Below are positions 51,946 through 63,715 of a stretch of DNA of 64,000 nt, piece by piece; within the stretch, counting starts at the first letter, position 1; the number at the start of each line of letters is the position of its first letter. The notes under the pieces are model-generated. The model searched no databases, had not been told where the DNA came from, and saw only the letters and a list, made by a program, of their open reading frames with translations. A program made the position numbers and the translations under genes. The DNA comes from Lingula anatina (Eukaryota; Brachiopoda; Lingulata; Lingulida; Lingulidae). The stretch spans positions 689,195 through 753,194 of the forward strand of contig NW_019775946.1 in the NCBI RefSeq assembly GCF_001039355.2. Reading direction: 5' to 3'.

Positions 51946-54900
51946 TTAATAAACGTTGCACTTTTTATCTGCATTCATTGTGGAGCCTGCGGGACAGCTA
52001 AATGCCTGCACGAACTCATCCAACTGTGCTAAAGCCGTGTTTACTCTGCAAATAACAAGGGATTCGTGTCAGAAATTCCTGTCACATCTAATAACTATAA
52101 TACGTTTCATATGCATGTATACAATCTCAAAAAATTTAAACAAAGAAGGTGGCAATTAAAAATGATTTTATCTGTTCTTCACGTGATAGCTGTAATTGAA
52201 AATTGCACTGTCCCTTCAATGTAGTAATACATGTAGCTACATTTGTTGGTTTGTTAAAACTCACTTGAAACTCTCTGGATAACTGCCCTGCATTGCCTGG
52301 GAGTATCCGTATCCCTCATTCCTGTTGAAACAGTTTGTCTAAAAGATAGGGAATAACGTATTATTTGCTATACCAATTTATTTAGGAAATTATTAAATGA
52401 AGAATTTCCTTCTCCCACCGACACCCCTTCCAACTACATATACACATGTACAACAGAAACTGGAATTATAACAACAATGTTAATGCAAAAGGTACAGAGC
52501 TACCATGGCCCATAGGAGCCTACGCGTGCGTCTTTTAGACGCCCCTTTACATGCGAAAACGACAAGGCCTATGCCGAGTTCATCTTTTACTACAGAGCTT
52601 TGAGAGCCGAAAATGACATGGCTGTGTCTCTTTCGCCACTTACTGAACTCCACAGATGCGAGATTGACACGTCCCATGTCGCGTTCGTCTCTCAAATGAC
52701 ACTGTTATAAAACATGAAATAGGCATAACGTGTGATTTTCGCAGCTGAATAAGTAGACCCTTATAAACGAAGTTGACGTAACTTGAGAGTCATGTCGCTT
52801 TCAACTCTTACAAACCTCCAACAAAATCTATCTCCACACAGACGCGCGCGACATGTACTATTGGACATGGGTCAGTTGAAACCCTATTAACCTAAAGGGC
52901 TCATGTTACTTTCAGCCAACTCTTATATGTCAAATCCAATTAATTTGAAACAGTGTTGTGCTGTCCCAAAACATTTTTTTCATTTGAATCCCATCATAAT
53001 TTAGTGCTATCTAGATAACAGTGTGGCTAATTGCTTGTAATAATTATATGGCCTCATATTTTTATTTTCAAGGATTCAAATATAAAGGGTTTTAAGACGG
53101 TCCTTCTGTTTCAAATTAATTGGCTGAAAGTAACATGAGCCATTTAGGTTAATGTCGCTTTCAACTTACCCATGTCCAATAGTACATGTCGCGCGCGTCT
53201 GTGTGGAGATAGATTTTGTTGGAGGTTTGTAAAAGTTGAAAGCGACATGACTCTAAGGTCACGTCAACTTCGTTTATAAGGGTCTACTTATTCAGCTGCG
53301 AAAATCACACGTAATGCCTATTTCATGTTTTATAACAGTGTCTTTTGAGAGACAAACGCGACATGGGTCGTGTTAATCTCGCATCTCTGGAGTTCAGTAA
53401 GTGGCGAAAGAGACACAGCCATGCCATTTTCGGCTCTCAAAGCTCTGTAGTAAAAGACGAACTCGGCATAGGCCTTGTCGTTTTCGCATGCAAGGGGGCG
53501 TCTAAAAGACGCACGCGTAGGCTCCTATGGGCCATGGTACAGAGCGTTTCCTTTTTAAAAATCTTATCAACGTATTATTCTTGCAAACAGATGGTCTTGT
53601 CGTGTGGCGCGCAGCACTGATTCTCTATTTACCTGTGCGTAACTGATGAAGAAGGCCTGCTCGTTATTTTTATTCAGTCCCGGGACTTGCTTCTCCGCTC
53701 CATTCTGACTGACCCAATCTTTGTACGCCTAAAACGAAACAAAAGTATTGAATAAACAGGACTAGACAACATTTATCAGGTCAAATTCTAAGCGCCCATC
53801 ATAATAAGCAAAGGATTTCATAACTGGTCTACTCTTCTGACATTTCAGATTTATGCGTCGGTAGGGTGCGCTTACATAACTTCGTCATTTGAAATTTACT
53901 AAATTCTTTATAACAAAACGAAAAAACTAAGATATTTCCTGAATAACTATAAAAACGCTCAGAGAACGAATATTTCTATAAAGGCAGCTCTGTCCAAATC
54001 ACCATTAACTAGCTGCACTCGAATTGACAGAAGACCACAACAATCTAATTGATAATGTTTAAAAAAAACATTTCTGACCTATCCTCTAAAATTTATCAAA
54101 AATCCGACCAAAACATTTGAGTTAAAGTGTTTACTAATTAACTAATAAAGGCAAAAACATAACCTTGGAGCAAGTAAAGATGATAACGGAAAATAAAATC
54201 AGCTTGATTTAACCGGTAAAGGACAAGTGTCGTCAACATATAGAGAGGACACTATAAGTTAATGATTCTATCAAAAATATACATTTTCTCGGTAGAAATA
54301 ACTATATAATACTTGCCTTACATAAAAAAAAGACACACTGTTGATTTTTTTATATGTCTGTCCACTCACCACTCTTTAAGCATTTTTATACGTTAACAGT
54401 GGTTGCCACCACCAACACCACAAATGTTACATTTTTTTTTTGTTATATTCTTATGTCAACTTGATTCGGCAATAAACTATTCTATGTTATTCTGTCCACT
54501 TACATAATAAGCCATACGCACTCCCGCTGTTTCCGTCAGCCCTTCAAATGCATACCGTCTGGCATTAATTGGAACTTTCCTCTGGAAAAAAGAAGAATTC
54601 AAAACTAGAACTGAAAAATCAAACTTGGGTTTTAACGAAAAATGTTGCAGATATTACCGTATATATACATTACAAAAAATTTAAAAATAAACTTTGTTTT
54701 TCTTACCGTTTCCACCGTGCCCTCGCTGTTAGGTATTCTGAAGCCCACAGTCATATTAGTATAGTAGTCGGACACGCAGCGTTTGCTTTTCAAATAATCT
54801 ACAGTAGTTTTATTACTCCACCAGTCAAATACAGTGCCATTCTTCAGGAAATAGCCACCTGGTGGAAAAGGGGTGAAAAAATGAAATTCATGATGTTTTC

Positions 54901-57900
54901 AGTGATGGTAAAAGTGCCCAACACAGAGAGATAGATAGTCCCTTTAAGAACGTTATTATTATTATTCATTTTTTTTTTTTTTTTTGGAAAGACAAAATTT
55001 CAAATTATTTTCCACCTTGTAGGAAAGCCAAACATGTATTATTACCATTCGGCATGAGGACATGAAATATACGAGAACAATATAAACCAAATATCCTGCA
55101 ATCCAAAATACTAGTAGACCGTATACTTGCCATACTCATCGATGCCGTGCATCAGTTCGTGTGCGACAATGGATCCCATGGCACCAAAGCGTGCGTGCTG
55201 GGGCATAATTCTGGTATAGATAGGGAACTGAAACAAGCCTGCTGGGACGATGATCTCGTTCCAGGGATTGTACATGTGGGCCACTACGTCATAGGTGTTA
55301 TAGCGCCATTTAGTCTTGTCTTGCCCTCTTACCAACTGGTTTGTCCAGTCATTTTTCTCAAAAGCGTTCATGCTCAGGATGTTGGAGAAGTAGTTTGTTG
55401 CATTGATTTTCAACTGAAAAATAACGAGTTTGTTTTAACGTACGTACTAAAACATCAGAACGCACGATCAGTTTGTAAATATGTCACTTTTGAAAAGAAG
55501 AAAAAAAGATATGCTACTCACAGAATCATACTTCCTGTCCAGGTAGTCGTGACTGACAGCAGCCGTGTCATAGGCAATTTTGTCTACCACTGATTGCATC
55601 TGTAAAACAAAAGACAAATTCATGGCGCAAATAAATTATTTCCCTCTCAGTTTATGTATAAATGTCTTTGTTTATGTATATTCATGAACAAATACGCTCT
55701 TTCTTACTTTGAAAAATCAGATCCTTCAATTCCCTAACAAATTTCAAGCGCTGCTGCCTGCATCATAAAAAAAAAATTATACGTGATACTTCTTTCATTT
55801 ACAGAGATAACTTCCACATAGTGGTTTTGTCCACTTTCCCAAATAGATTATTAAAGACGGGGAGGAATAACCCTGTCCACATGGAAATAATAAAATGTAC
55901 CTTCGAACTTGCATATTTCTTAGTCGATGCATCCATCCATGTCGCCTGCTGAATGCGAGTCGCAATGGTTTGCTTCAGTCGAGAGACTATTGCGTCAACC
56001 TGGGGATGTAGATTATGTGCGGAAAAGTATTTATTATTTCAGTAGAACTGTTCTGTAAAAATAAACACTTTTCTCCTTTGTTAAAATCGTGCCGTTGGAA
56101 ATTTAGAAAGTAAATTCCTTGAAATTAAGTTTTGGAGGTGTTTGGGAAGAATTACATTAAAATAATTCAACAGGTATATTTTGAAAATTTACACATCAAA
56201 AGTGATAAATATGCGAAAAATAAGCGAAAGATGTTATTCAGTTTTATCCCCTTAACAGTGCTCGTGCCAAAAATGATACATTGCGATTTGATTACTAACA
56301 GACAGAATCTGCTAGAAAATATCAACTAACGCAGCAAGTTTGTTTGGCAGTATATTAAGAGGACATTATGCGCGGCATCGAAGGTGGCATGAGCAACACT
56401 ACACATGGTATAAAAAGGTGGTCAAAATATATACAGACAAACAGAGATCACTTACAACAACTGAAAAGTTAAAGCATAATCATCAAAACAACCATACCTC
56501 GCTTTTGGCATTATCAGCAAAATGGTCTTGAACGAACAGTGCCCCGAGAGCATCCGGCATCTTACTCTTCATGTAGTTAAAACAGAAGCGATATGTCCCC
56601 AAGAACTGAGCCCTGCCTGTCCTAGCTACGTAGAACTCTCTATTGGCATGGACGTATTCCCAAGACAAGTCCTGGGCATATGCCTGCATCAGGCGCCACA
56701 TCAGGTAATTATTCAGCACTCTGAAATAATATTCAGATTTGGAATTATAGTTAAAATTATTTGTTTTTCAGAAGAAATGCAAATTGGGTAATTAAAATTC
56801 ATAAGACCAGTATGTGGAGCATTGAGGATAAACTTGAGAGATTTGAAGGATTTTTTATTTCAAATATAGCTTCAGCTCTGCTTTGGCTTTTCGGATAGGT
56901 GTTCAAAATTAGCATTTTCACGAGAAGTTATAATGGCATAACACCTTATTTTCTTGTTTCTACCCAAAGTTTTCTTAAAAACATGCATACATGTATTTAT
57001 AAGAACATTTATGGATTAAATAACTCGATATAGAGGTTGAGTGCGATGACACTACTTGCACTTGCTTTCTGTTTGGCTATTTCTTTTTTTCGAGACAACA
57101 TCCACGTATACTCAGCTATAGTCTATGACGCAAATGAACATTCGACACACGTCATACAGATCTAGGAATTAGTCTAATACATTCCTTGTGATGAATTGTC
57201 ACCATGTGCGACGCCATTATTTTGATAACAGACGGCTATTCTCCTAAGGGTTGTACCTGATTACTTTGCTCATTATTTCAATCATTATCTTTTGATATTG
57301 AGAATCCTATCTTGCGATGCGAGCTACACGGGGGGAGCGTCTGTTACTGTGCTTATGTGAGGTGCTGTCAGAGGTTAAGAAGTAAGACTTTTTGAAAATT
57401 TATAACTGGCAAGCTTATTTTGCACCAAAATTATGTCTTTACTTTGCCCATGTAAAATTTATGTCGTTAAGTACGTAAAAATGATACATGAATGCGTTTC
57501 ATAAATGATACGGTATTCTTAGGCAATACCCTACCTTGTCTTCGAATTAGGGTCCCAGTTTTTAATCATATTGCTCATCTTCTGGAGGTAGTCAGCCTCT
57601 AAGAGCACGACATACGTGTCTCCGTTCACATTATTACTACCAAACATGTACTGGAAGAAACTGACCCAGTTCACCTGTAAGTATGACAAAAGATAAATTA
57701 TAAATTGTAAAAGAAACAGGTGAAGCAGCATCACATTTTCTAGGGCTCGCTCTCCCCCCCCCCCTCTCTCTCTCTCTCTCTCCCTCTCTCTCTCGTTTGG
57801 TTTGAACCTGTGTTATATCTTTTGCCTTTATTGGTCCCTTGACTCGTTACAATTTCTTCACGACAGAAAGTCTTACCTGGTCAGCTACTGTATTGAGTTC

Positions 57901-58551
57901 TGAGATTTTCTTCCTGTTTCCGGGAGCGTGAGGGTCTGGGGAAGGCTGGGTATAGGCTGTTACCTGCAAATTAGAAGAAAGGTGCAGGTAAACAAAAGTG
58001 TAGCTATCTATGTGGATGGTAGGCTCAGGATCACGTGCCCCCCCCCCCCCCCCCCCTCATCTCCCTTTGACCTTGCTTCTGTTCATGGACATGCCATTGG
58101 AAAATAAACGAAATTTCAAAATATGTCGGAAAAAATCACTCCACGATCTTTTCTTTTTTCATTGTTTTGTAAAACTATCCTTTACTTCAAGGATGTCTTG
58201 GTTGTTCAATATTACAAATACCACTTAATTGGCTTATACCTTGCCAAAGGGGCCTGGCAACGGGGTTGGATCTTACGATACATTCTTTATAATATAACTA
58301 CAACCATATTATCACTATTTTCAAATGATCAAATTTGGTTAATTTTCTATGATAATGCAAAGCCCGTACTTACATTGGCTAACTGGTACTCAAATTGATA
58401 AGCGTCGTTAACAAACTGTTCGATGTTGATCTTCACTGTGTTGTCTGTGGGGTTCATAGCATTATCTCTCACCATGTAGCCGGCAACTGTTCTCATGAAA
58501 CCCTTATATGCATCTTGTACCTAAGTAACGAGGGGATGGATTTTAGAAACA

Positions 58552-58593
<42 letters not shown>

Positions 58594-59842
58594 TGTGTGT
58601 TTATTTTCTTTCTCTCTTTGTATGTGTAAAAATATAGCAAATGTAAATGTGTTTCCTTGATTGAATGCTTATCGTTAATAAGTACGTTGAAGTGATAACT
58701 CTCGCCACCCTATGTAGATATGTCAACAAATTATCTGTCCTCAAACATCGACGACCATCCTTATCCACATTTATTATGAACATGCAAATCCTAAATTCCC
58801 TTTTTTCATTCAATTCAGTTTTAAACCCGTACTAATAGGACATCGCATATAACTCAATTAATATACACAATCCTCTGTCGTTTCTTGTTTTCTGTAATGC
58901 GTTTATGTTTGTATTGCATGTATATACTGTATTTTACAAGTAACTGATTGAAGACATGGTTTGTCTAAACTACAGTGCTGATAACACACAAGGACTGCTT
59001 AATTTTGACGCATAAACGTAACCAAAATCTAAGATACTACTAGCTTTCACATTTAATACACACACACACGCACGCTCACGCAAGCATACGCACAAATACA
59101 CACGCACACACACGAGCGCGTACGCACACATTTATATCCTCCCATTTTCAATGACCTCTGCTGGAAGAACTCTCACCTTAGCTGCATATGAAGATGTAGA
59201 AATGTAGTATCCCCAGTACATGCCAAGACCACTATAGTCAATCTAAAAAAAAGGATGATACTATATATACAAATTGCAGTTATCTAGATATATTTCAAAA
59301 CCTTATTATACACGAACACATTGAATGCTGTGTGACACTTAAGCTGATAACGATTCCAGGAGGGGTTTGCAAGGGGGGGGGGGCGAAAAATATGCTGCCC
59401 CTCGTTCCACGTTCCACTTCTGAAATTCATATATATAGCATTTAGCTTTGGCACCACTTACAGCCTATCCCAACAGACCCAACTGATTTTCATTAAATCA
59501 TCACAAGAAATGCATATTTTTACAGAACATTTAGAACCAAAAATGTTTTTAGTGTGGATTTAAATATACTTTATGTAATACTATTATTTGTAGCCATCGT
59601 TTGGTTGAATTTCATAGAATAATAATATTAAGATATTGTATTTTTACCGTATTATAGGACTACGGTCAGCAAATTTATGAGTTATTGAGTACAGGGTTTG
59701 AAATTGTGGGCGGCGGTTCTAACCGCAATGGGGGAAGAAAGACTTTTAAAATGATATCTTTGAATACAGAAAAACTGATAACTCCTTAATGCAATATCAG
59801 CAGTGCTTTGATGGAGCATATGTACGCCCATTTTCCAAATAA

Positions 59843-59873
<31 letters not shown>

Positions 59874-60808
59874 TAATAATAATGAATAATCATACAAACA
59901 GATATGCTGTTAAGCTGTCTTCCCTGCACAGACTTTGGTATAGGCACATCCCACCCCACCCCACCCCACCCCACCCCGCCCCCCTTCTTGCATTCTTTAA
60001 GACTTTTTCAGACTTTAAGCGACTTATGCACACTTCGGAGACTTTGGAAAGGCTTCCCGCATCAACATGCCCAATAGTTATATGTAAGCGTGATGGAGGA
60101 TATATGACCGACCTCAACCACTCTCTTGCTGGTGTCCAACTCATCGGGGGCGACGGTGTACGAAAAGAGGGCGTTGATCCAAAAGTCCACGTGAACCTTC
60201 TGCAGCGCATTTTGGAAGTCCCAATTTGATATCCCCATCGTGTTAAACACATACCACGGGCCTATCTGGTTTACCAAATCTATCATTGGCTTTCCGCCCG
60301 CTTTTTGATTTTCGTATCCGTTCATGCAAGAAGAAAAAAGTTCCTTAGCTTTTCTTTCATATGACCAATCCACATTTCGCTGAAGAGGTGCGCCTAATAC
60401 CCTTCGCAGTTTGCCTTCGTTAAAAGTGGCGGCGTCGCGTAGTACCGTCCTTTCATTATTACCGCTCGTAATTTGTGCAAAGTTAGGAAAATTGCCACAT
60501 GCAAAGGTATGGAAGTCATCACAGGGATTAACAGAGGCATTCATAAAATTAATCATCCTTGACGCCTCCCGCATACATCCTTTAGTCAAGCATAAATCTG
60601 GAGCAGGAGGCGGATTGCCGACACCAGCGGCAAATAATGCTATAACTACAATGGCAATTAGAAAGAACACCACTGCCACGACACCGAGAATTGTCTCCCT
60701 GGTCGACAATTTGTTGTCTCCAAAAGTCATGCCGAAGTTACTGCTAGGAATCACTTTTTCTACGTCGTTGACGCTGTTTACAATATCCACTTTATCTGAA
60801 TTAGCCAT
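51946..60808 (-). CDS. M13 (neprilysin/ECE-family) zinc metallopeptidase-like membrane protein
   Basis: Exons: 60808-60113, 59242-59177, 58520-58374, 57963-57877, 57674-57535, 56720-56498, 55999-55901, 55599-55522, 55413-55131, 54858-54707, 54581-54504, 53728-53633, 52338-52265, 52045-51946. The 2,319 nt give 772 residues, normal for M13. Type II topology: about 39 cytoplasmic residues, a helix at about 40-61, then the ectodomain with N-terminal motif NPCDDFHTFACGNF. Zinc motif HELMH is at 597-601, followed by IDEYG and FDWW. The third zinc ligand is Glu670. The C-terminus ends CNVY where neprilysin has CRVW. M13 enzymes cut extracellular peptides. Several active-site positions differ from neprilysin: HELMH is intact, but Asp650 is Glu674, Asn542-Ala543 is Ala-His, and the His711 and Arg717 positions are about Ser734 and Lys740. 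It may therefore have altered or lost activity. The intron after exon 9 uses a GC donor. Confidence 0.92.
52339..53632 (-). other. Penultimate M13 intron, mostly a foldback element
   Basis: A 1.29-kb GT-AG intron; about 1.04 kb of it is the inverted-repeat element described separately. Excluding the element, the intron is about 250 bp, similar to neighbouring introns. Confidence 0.85.
52501..53537. mobile_element. 1.04-kb foldback element with 8-bp flanking direct repeat
   Basis: The left arm (52501 to about 52953) and right arm (about 53105-53537) are highly similar inverted copies of about 430-450 bp around a loop of about 150 bp. The left end is TACCATGGCCCATAGGAGCC; the right end is its inverse. 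TACAGAGC flanks both sides (52493-52500 and 53538-53545), as expected of an 8-bp target-site duplication, a length used by hAT-type transposons among others. Each arm carries the same 64-codon open frame starting at RDMGRVNLAS, which I treat as incidental. Internal motif ATGTCGCTTTCAACT occurs repeatedly. The left arm has about 20 extra bases near the loop. No transposase is present, so it is non-autonomous. Confidence 0.9.
53729..54503 (-). other. M13 intron without recognised content
   Basis: A 775-bp AT-rich GT-AG intron between the Glu670 exon and the PGL exon. No element seen. Confidence 0.7.
54859..55130 (-). other. GC-AG intron in the M13 gene
   Basis: The exon encoding HELMHGIDEYG ends TATG and is followed by GCAAGT, an ideal GC-type donor. 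The acceptor is CCACCAG. Only this junction gives phase agreement and the continuous DEYGGYFLKNGTVFDWW, which aligns without a gap to the corresponding M13 segment. Nearby GT alternatives (GTATAC, GTCTAC) break frame or add residues. Confidence 0.8.
56000..57534 (-). other. Two M13 introns around the 56498-56720 exon
   Basis: Introns 56000-56497 and 56721-57534 are AT-rich. I see no gene, hairpin or repeat family in either. Confidence 0.65.
57751..57793. repeat. Poly-C and (CT)n tract in an M13 intron
   Basis: About 11 C followed by a CT dinucleotide run. Confidence 0.9.
58038..58056. repeat. Poly-C tract in an M13 intron
   Basis: About 19 consecutive C on the plus strand, G on the transcribed sense strand. 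Confidence 0.9.
58552..58601. repeat. (CT)n(GT)n compound microsatellite in an M13 intron
   Basis: About 12 CT units pass directly into about 12 GT units, in the intron 58521-59176. An imperfect CA/CG-rich run follows at about 59058-59130. Confidence 0.95.
59839..59884. repeat. (AAAT)n(AAT)n microsatellite in M13 intron 1
   Basis: AAAT units passing into about nine AAT units. Confidence 0.95.
59948..59985 (-). repeat. (GGGGT)n repeat in M13 intron 1, G-quadruplex-prone
   Basis: The plus strand shows five to six CCCCA units ending in a C-rich run, so the pre-mRNA sense strand carries repeated GGGG tracts separated by single T, about 130 nt after the first splice donor. Such spacing can fold as a G-quadruplex. 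Confidence 0.85.
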
Positions 60809-61434
60809 CTTCGCTTTGAGAATTTTTTTCCCAAAACGAAATTATGGAAAAGCATTAACACCCGCACTCCACCACGATGAAGCGTCCTCCTGCTGATGAT
60901 GATGGTTGTTCAAGTATATTGGGGGCGTTTTTCCACCTTTGATTAGAGCAAAGGTTGGACGAACAAAGCGTAGGACAAGGGTGACTCTTATCTCTTTTGT
61001 AAACTCATTAAATCTACTTGCGCCTGGACTATCTATATTTTGTCCTCAAAATTATTTACCACTGAGACACAGATAGTAACTTATCTTTATTTATATGTCA
61101 AATTTTTATTTTATTTATATAAATGCTGTAATGTTTTATTTTGTTTTCAATAAACGCTTTCGTAAATCATAATATTTTAAGCGGAGGCATGACTGATAAT
61201 CGTCCATCCCCCCCCCCCAACACCCTCTAACCCCAACTGCGACCTTGTCTTTCAAACAGTTTGTGCACTCATATCTGATACTGATAGATTTGTCCAATAC
61301 ATTTAGCCCATAGACATGACAAAGAAATCTTAAGTTTTTAAATGCAAGTATCATTTTTATTGAACATACTTCACTAAGGAAAAACGCCCTATTAGAAATA
61401 TGACGAAAACCAAGTAAAATTCCATCGCGTCTAA

Positions 61435-61486
61435 GGGCGCGTTCCCCATGAAACTATCGTTTTACATGTAGATCGATCCAACTCCA
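61435..61486. mobile_element. Fragment of the 35484 foldback family (copy 2)
   Basis: About 50 bp match the left end of the element at 35484 at roughly 80 percent by eye, sharing CATGAAACTAT/AATGAAACTAT and AGATCGATCCAACTCC. The rest of the element is not recognisable, so this is a truncated or very diverged copy. Confidence 0.6.
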
Positions 61487-62088
61487 CTCAGATTAATTGA
61501 TGTCACGCCTCCTCGAGCAGCTAGGGGGTGATCAACTTTCAGGTGCACTGCGTTTTGAGTGCGACCGAACGCATTACAGACAGTTAAATAGTACTATTTA
61601 AAGGAGACGCAACATTAAAGTAAGAATATCATCAGTTAAAGTTATGTTCTGATATTAAAAGTGCAGCAGGGACTGGGCACCATAAGGCACGGTACTCCGC
61701 CTTATCTTATCATACCGTACCAGGGCGTTCTTCACCTCTTATATCTACCATATACACATTAACATTTCTAACATCTCGAACAGGAAACTTAGTGAAACAA
61801 ATACTGATGCTGCTCAATGCACATATCCCAGTGGCAAATCTTAAATGTTCAGAAATTGCAATAGGTCCATTGCTATAAGAAGAAAACTTAATAATAACCC
61901 CCGCCCTCTTGCAGCGTTCTACACTGATATGGTATTAAAAAAACAAGTTTTCATTTCATTAGCTATTTAACAGGCACACTTAACTTGTGAAACTGGTGTG
62001 AGAGAGGATGTAGTTTTTTTTCAGCATGACAATGTAATGCTACAAGCAAAAAATTTAATAATGATTCGTGCGACCAAAAGAAACACCC

Positions 62089-62606
62089 CTCCCCCCCCCC
62101 CACACACACACACACACACACACACTAAAAAGGGGGTTCAGTGCTCTCAGTTTTGGCGGGAAGAAAAAATAACCCTCAAATACAAGTCAGTTTTTATCCC
62201 TTCTCCTTGTGAAATATACAAAAAAATTAAATACTTAATCCAGCACATCTCAACCATAAATACACCGATTTTCTCAAGGTGCTGTTCTCAGCACCTTTAT
62301 CAGAAGGGGCGGATACGACCCGTAGTCGTCGCAAACCATACCATGCANCCCCCCCCCCCACCACACACACACACACACACACACTAAAAAGGGGGTTCAG
62401 TGCTCTCAGTTTTGGCGGGAAGAAAAAATAACCCTCAAATACAAGTCAGTTTTTATCCCTTCTCCTTGTGAAATATACAAAAAAATTAAATACTTAATCC
62501 AGCACATCTCAACCATAAATACACCGATTTTCTCAAGGTGCTGTTCTCAGCACCTTTATCAGAAGGGGCGGATACGACCCGTAGTCGTCGCAAACCATAC
62601 CATGCA
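62089..62606. repeat. Tandem duplication of a 259-bp unit with an N at the junction
   Basis: Copy 1 (62089-62347) and copy 2 (62348-62606) appear identical outside the poly-C/(CA)n start. Each has a C run, a CA run, GGGGGTTCAGTGCTCTCAG and a hairpin AAGGTGCTGTTCTCAGCACC with matching stem, ending CCATACCATGCA. The only ambiguous base, N at 62348, lies exactly at the join in the poly-C tract. Confidence 0.95.
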
Positions 62607-62982
62607 TACTAAAGATGGTCATCGTGAAGGGGGCGTATACTGTGCACATGTACCGGGTAGTAGTAGACCTTGTGATAATTTTGCTGTTATTCCCGCTACA
62701 GCTTATCAGTTATTGATTTATAGAATGTAACATGTTTGCAATCATTGTAATAGATCAATAAGAAGTGCCTTCTAGTTGATAATTAACTTGGTGTCTTCTG
62801 TCGGTTATAAACCATTGATAATACCAGCCTGGTCTTTCTCGCGTAATCTATATGATCTCCTTGTGTTGAATTGATTTTACTACCTGCGTGATAAAATGAG
62901 GGAGTTAACACGGAGAAATATTTCAGTAATTTTTTTCTATGAGATTCAGTAGAAGGATTTAACAGTTATTTCAGGCAAAAAT

Positions 62983-62985
<3 letters not shown>

Positions 62986-63025
<40 letters not shown>

Positions 63026-63037
63026 AGGGGGGGGGGG
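62986..63037. repeat. (TG)n followed by poly-G
   Basis: About 19 TG units, then GGAGG and a G run. Confidence 0.95.
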
Positions 63038-63516
63038 TAAAAGCATGGGCTTAACAAGTCGCCGAGCGGCAAATACCAACAAGGCTAATATACCATGAGA
63101 TATAGTATAGCACTCTCATTAACTGCCACTGGTGGGCAGAAGGATATCATTAAGAAAATACCAAATGAACAAATCCACCTCCAAGAGCAACCGCCAAAAG
63201 TGTAGGAAAAACCAGTTAGCCTAGGAAAAGAGAGATACTTTAAGTCACACATCCATGGCCGGGGTTCCTAATCAGGTCCTCACTATACCAGACTGATTTT
63301 CAATAAGCACCGAATTAAAATCAAAAAGTACAAGTAGAAGTTTGGTTAAGTAAAGAATTTCAACTGTTGTGTTCTGCACTCAAATTAATTGTGGAAGGAT
63401 CTTCCAACAACAAGTATTAGCAGCCCAATATTTCAATGCCTCACTCATCAGAGAATGCGGCTAAAGGTGATACATATATAATAGCCTCGTATGCTATACA
63501 AAACTGCAGTCAGACC

Positions 63517-63715
63517 GTCGAGGGTTGAAGCTTACAAAACACGCAAATGACCATAATTACCATTATTACAATTTATGTATCATACGGAATTTACGTCGAG
63601 CAATTGAAGTATATGTACCTCTGTATGTGCAGTACAGCTTATTGCATCGAGGGTTGAAAGTAATCACTGATCAGGAGGTCAACACTAATGAACATAATTA
63701 CCATAATCACTATTG
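63517..63715 (+). repeat. Diverged tandem duplication of about 130 bp
   Basis: TCGAGGGTTGAA occurs at about 63518 and 63648. Each is followed by an ATGA-C/A-CATAATTACCAT block and then AT-rich sequence with TTTATG. The spacing between matching blocks is similar, so this is an imperfect tandem pair. Confidence 0.55.

Noticed and set aside
53345-53620. Open frames in the foldback arms (also 52480-52695) as genes
   Set aside because: They lie inside an inverted-repeat element within an intron and are mirrored copies of each other; treated as element sequence.
55147-55593. 148-codon plus-strand frame opposite M13 exons
   Set aside because: It crosses two minus-strand exons with good splice sites and the zinc motif; no domain on the plus strand.
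59949-59985. Interstitial telomere repeat
   Set aside because: The unit is GGGGT, not the TTAGGG repeat of animals.
60411-60896. 161-codon plus-strand frame opposite M13 exon 1
   Set aside because: It is a shadow of the M13 coding exon, whose frame has the conserved M13 motifs and membrane helix.
62276-62298. Histone-type 3' stem-loop
   Set aside because: The hairpin AAGGTGCTG-TTCT-CAGCACCTT has a similar shape but not the conserved histone stem-loop sequence, and no histone gene is nearby.
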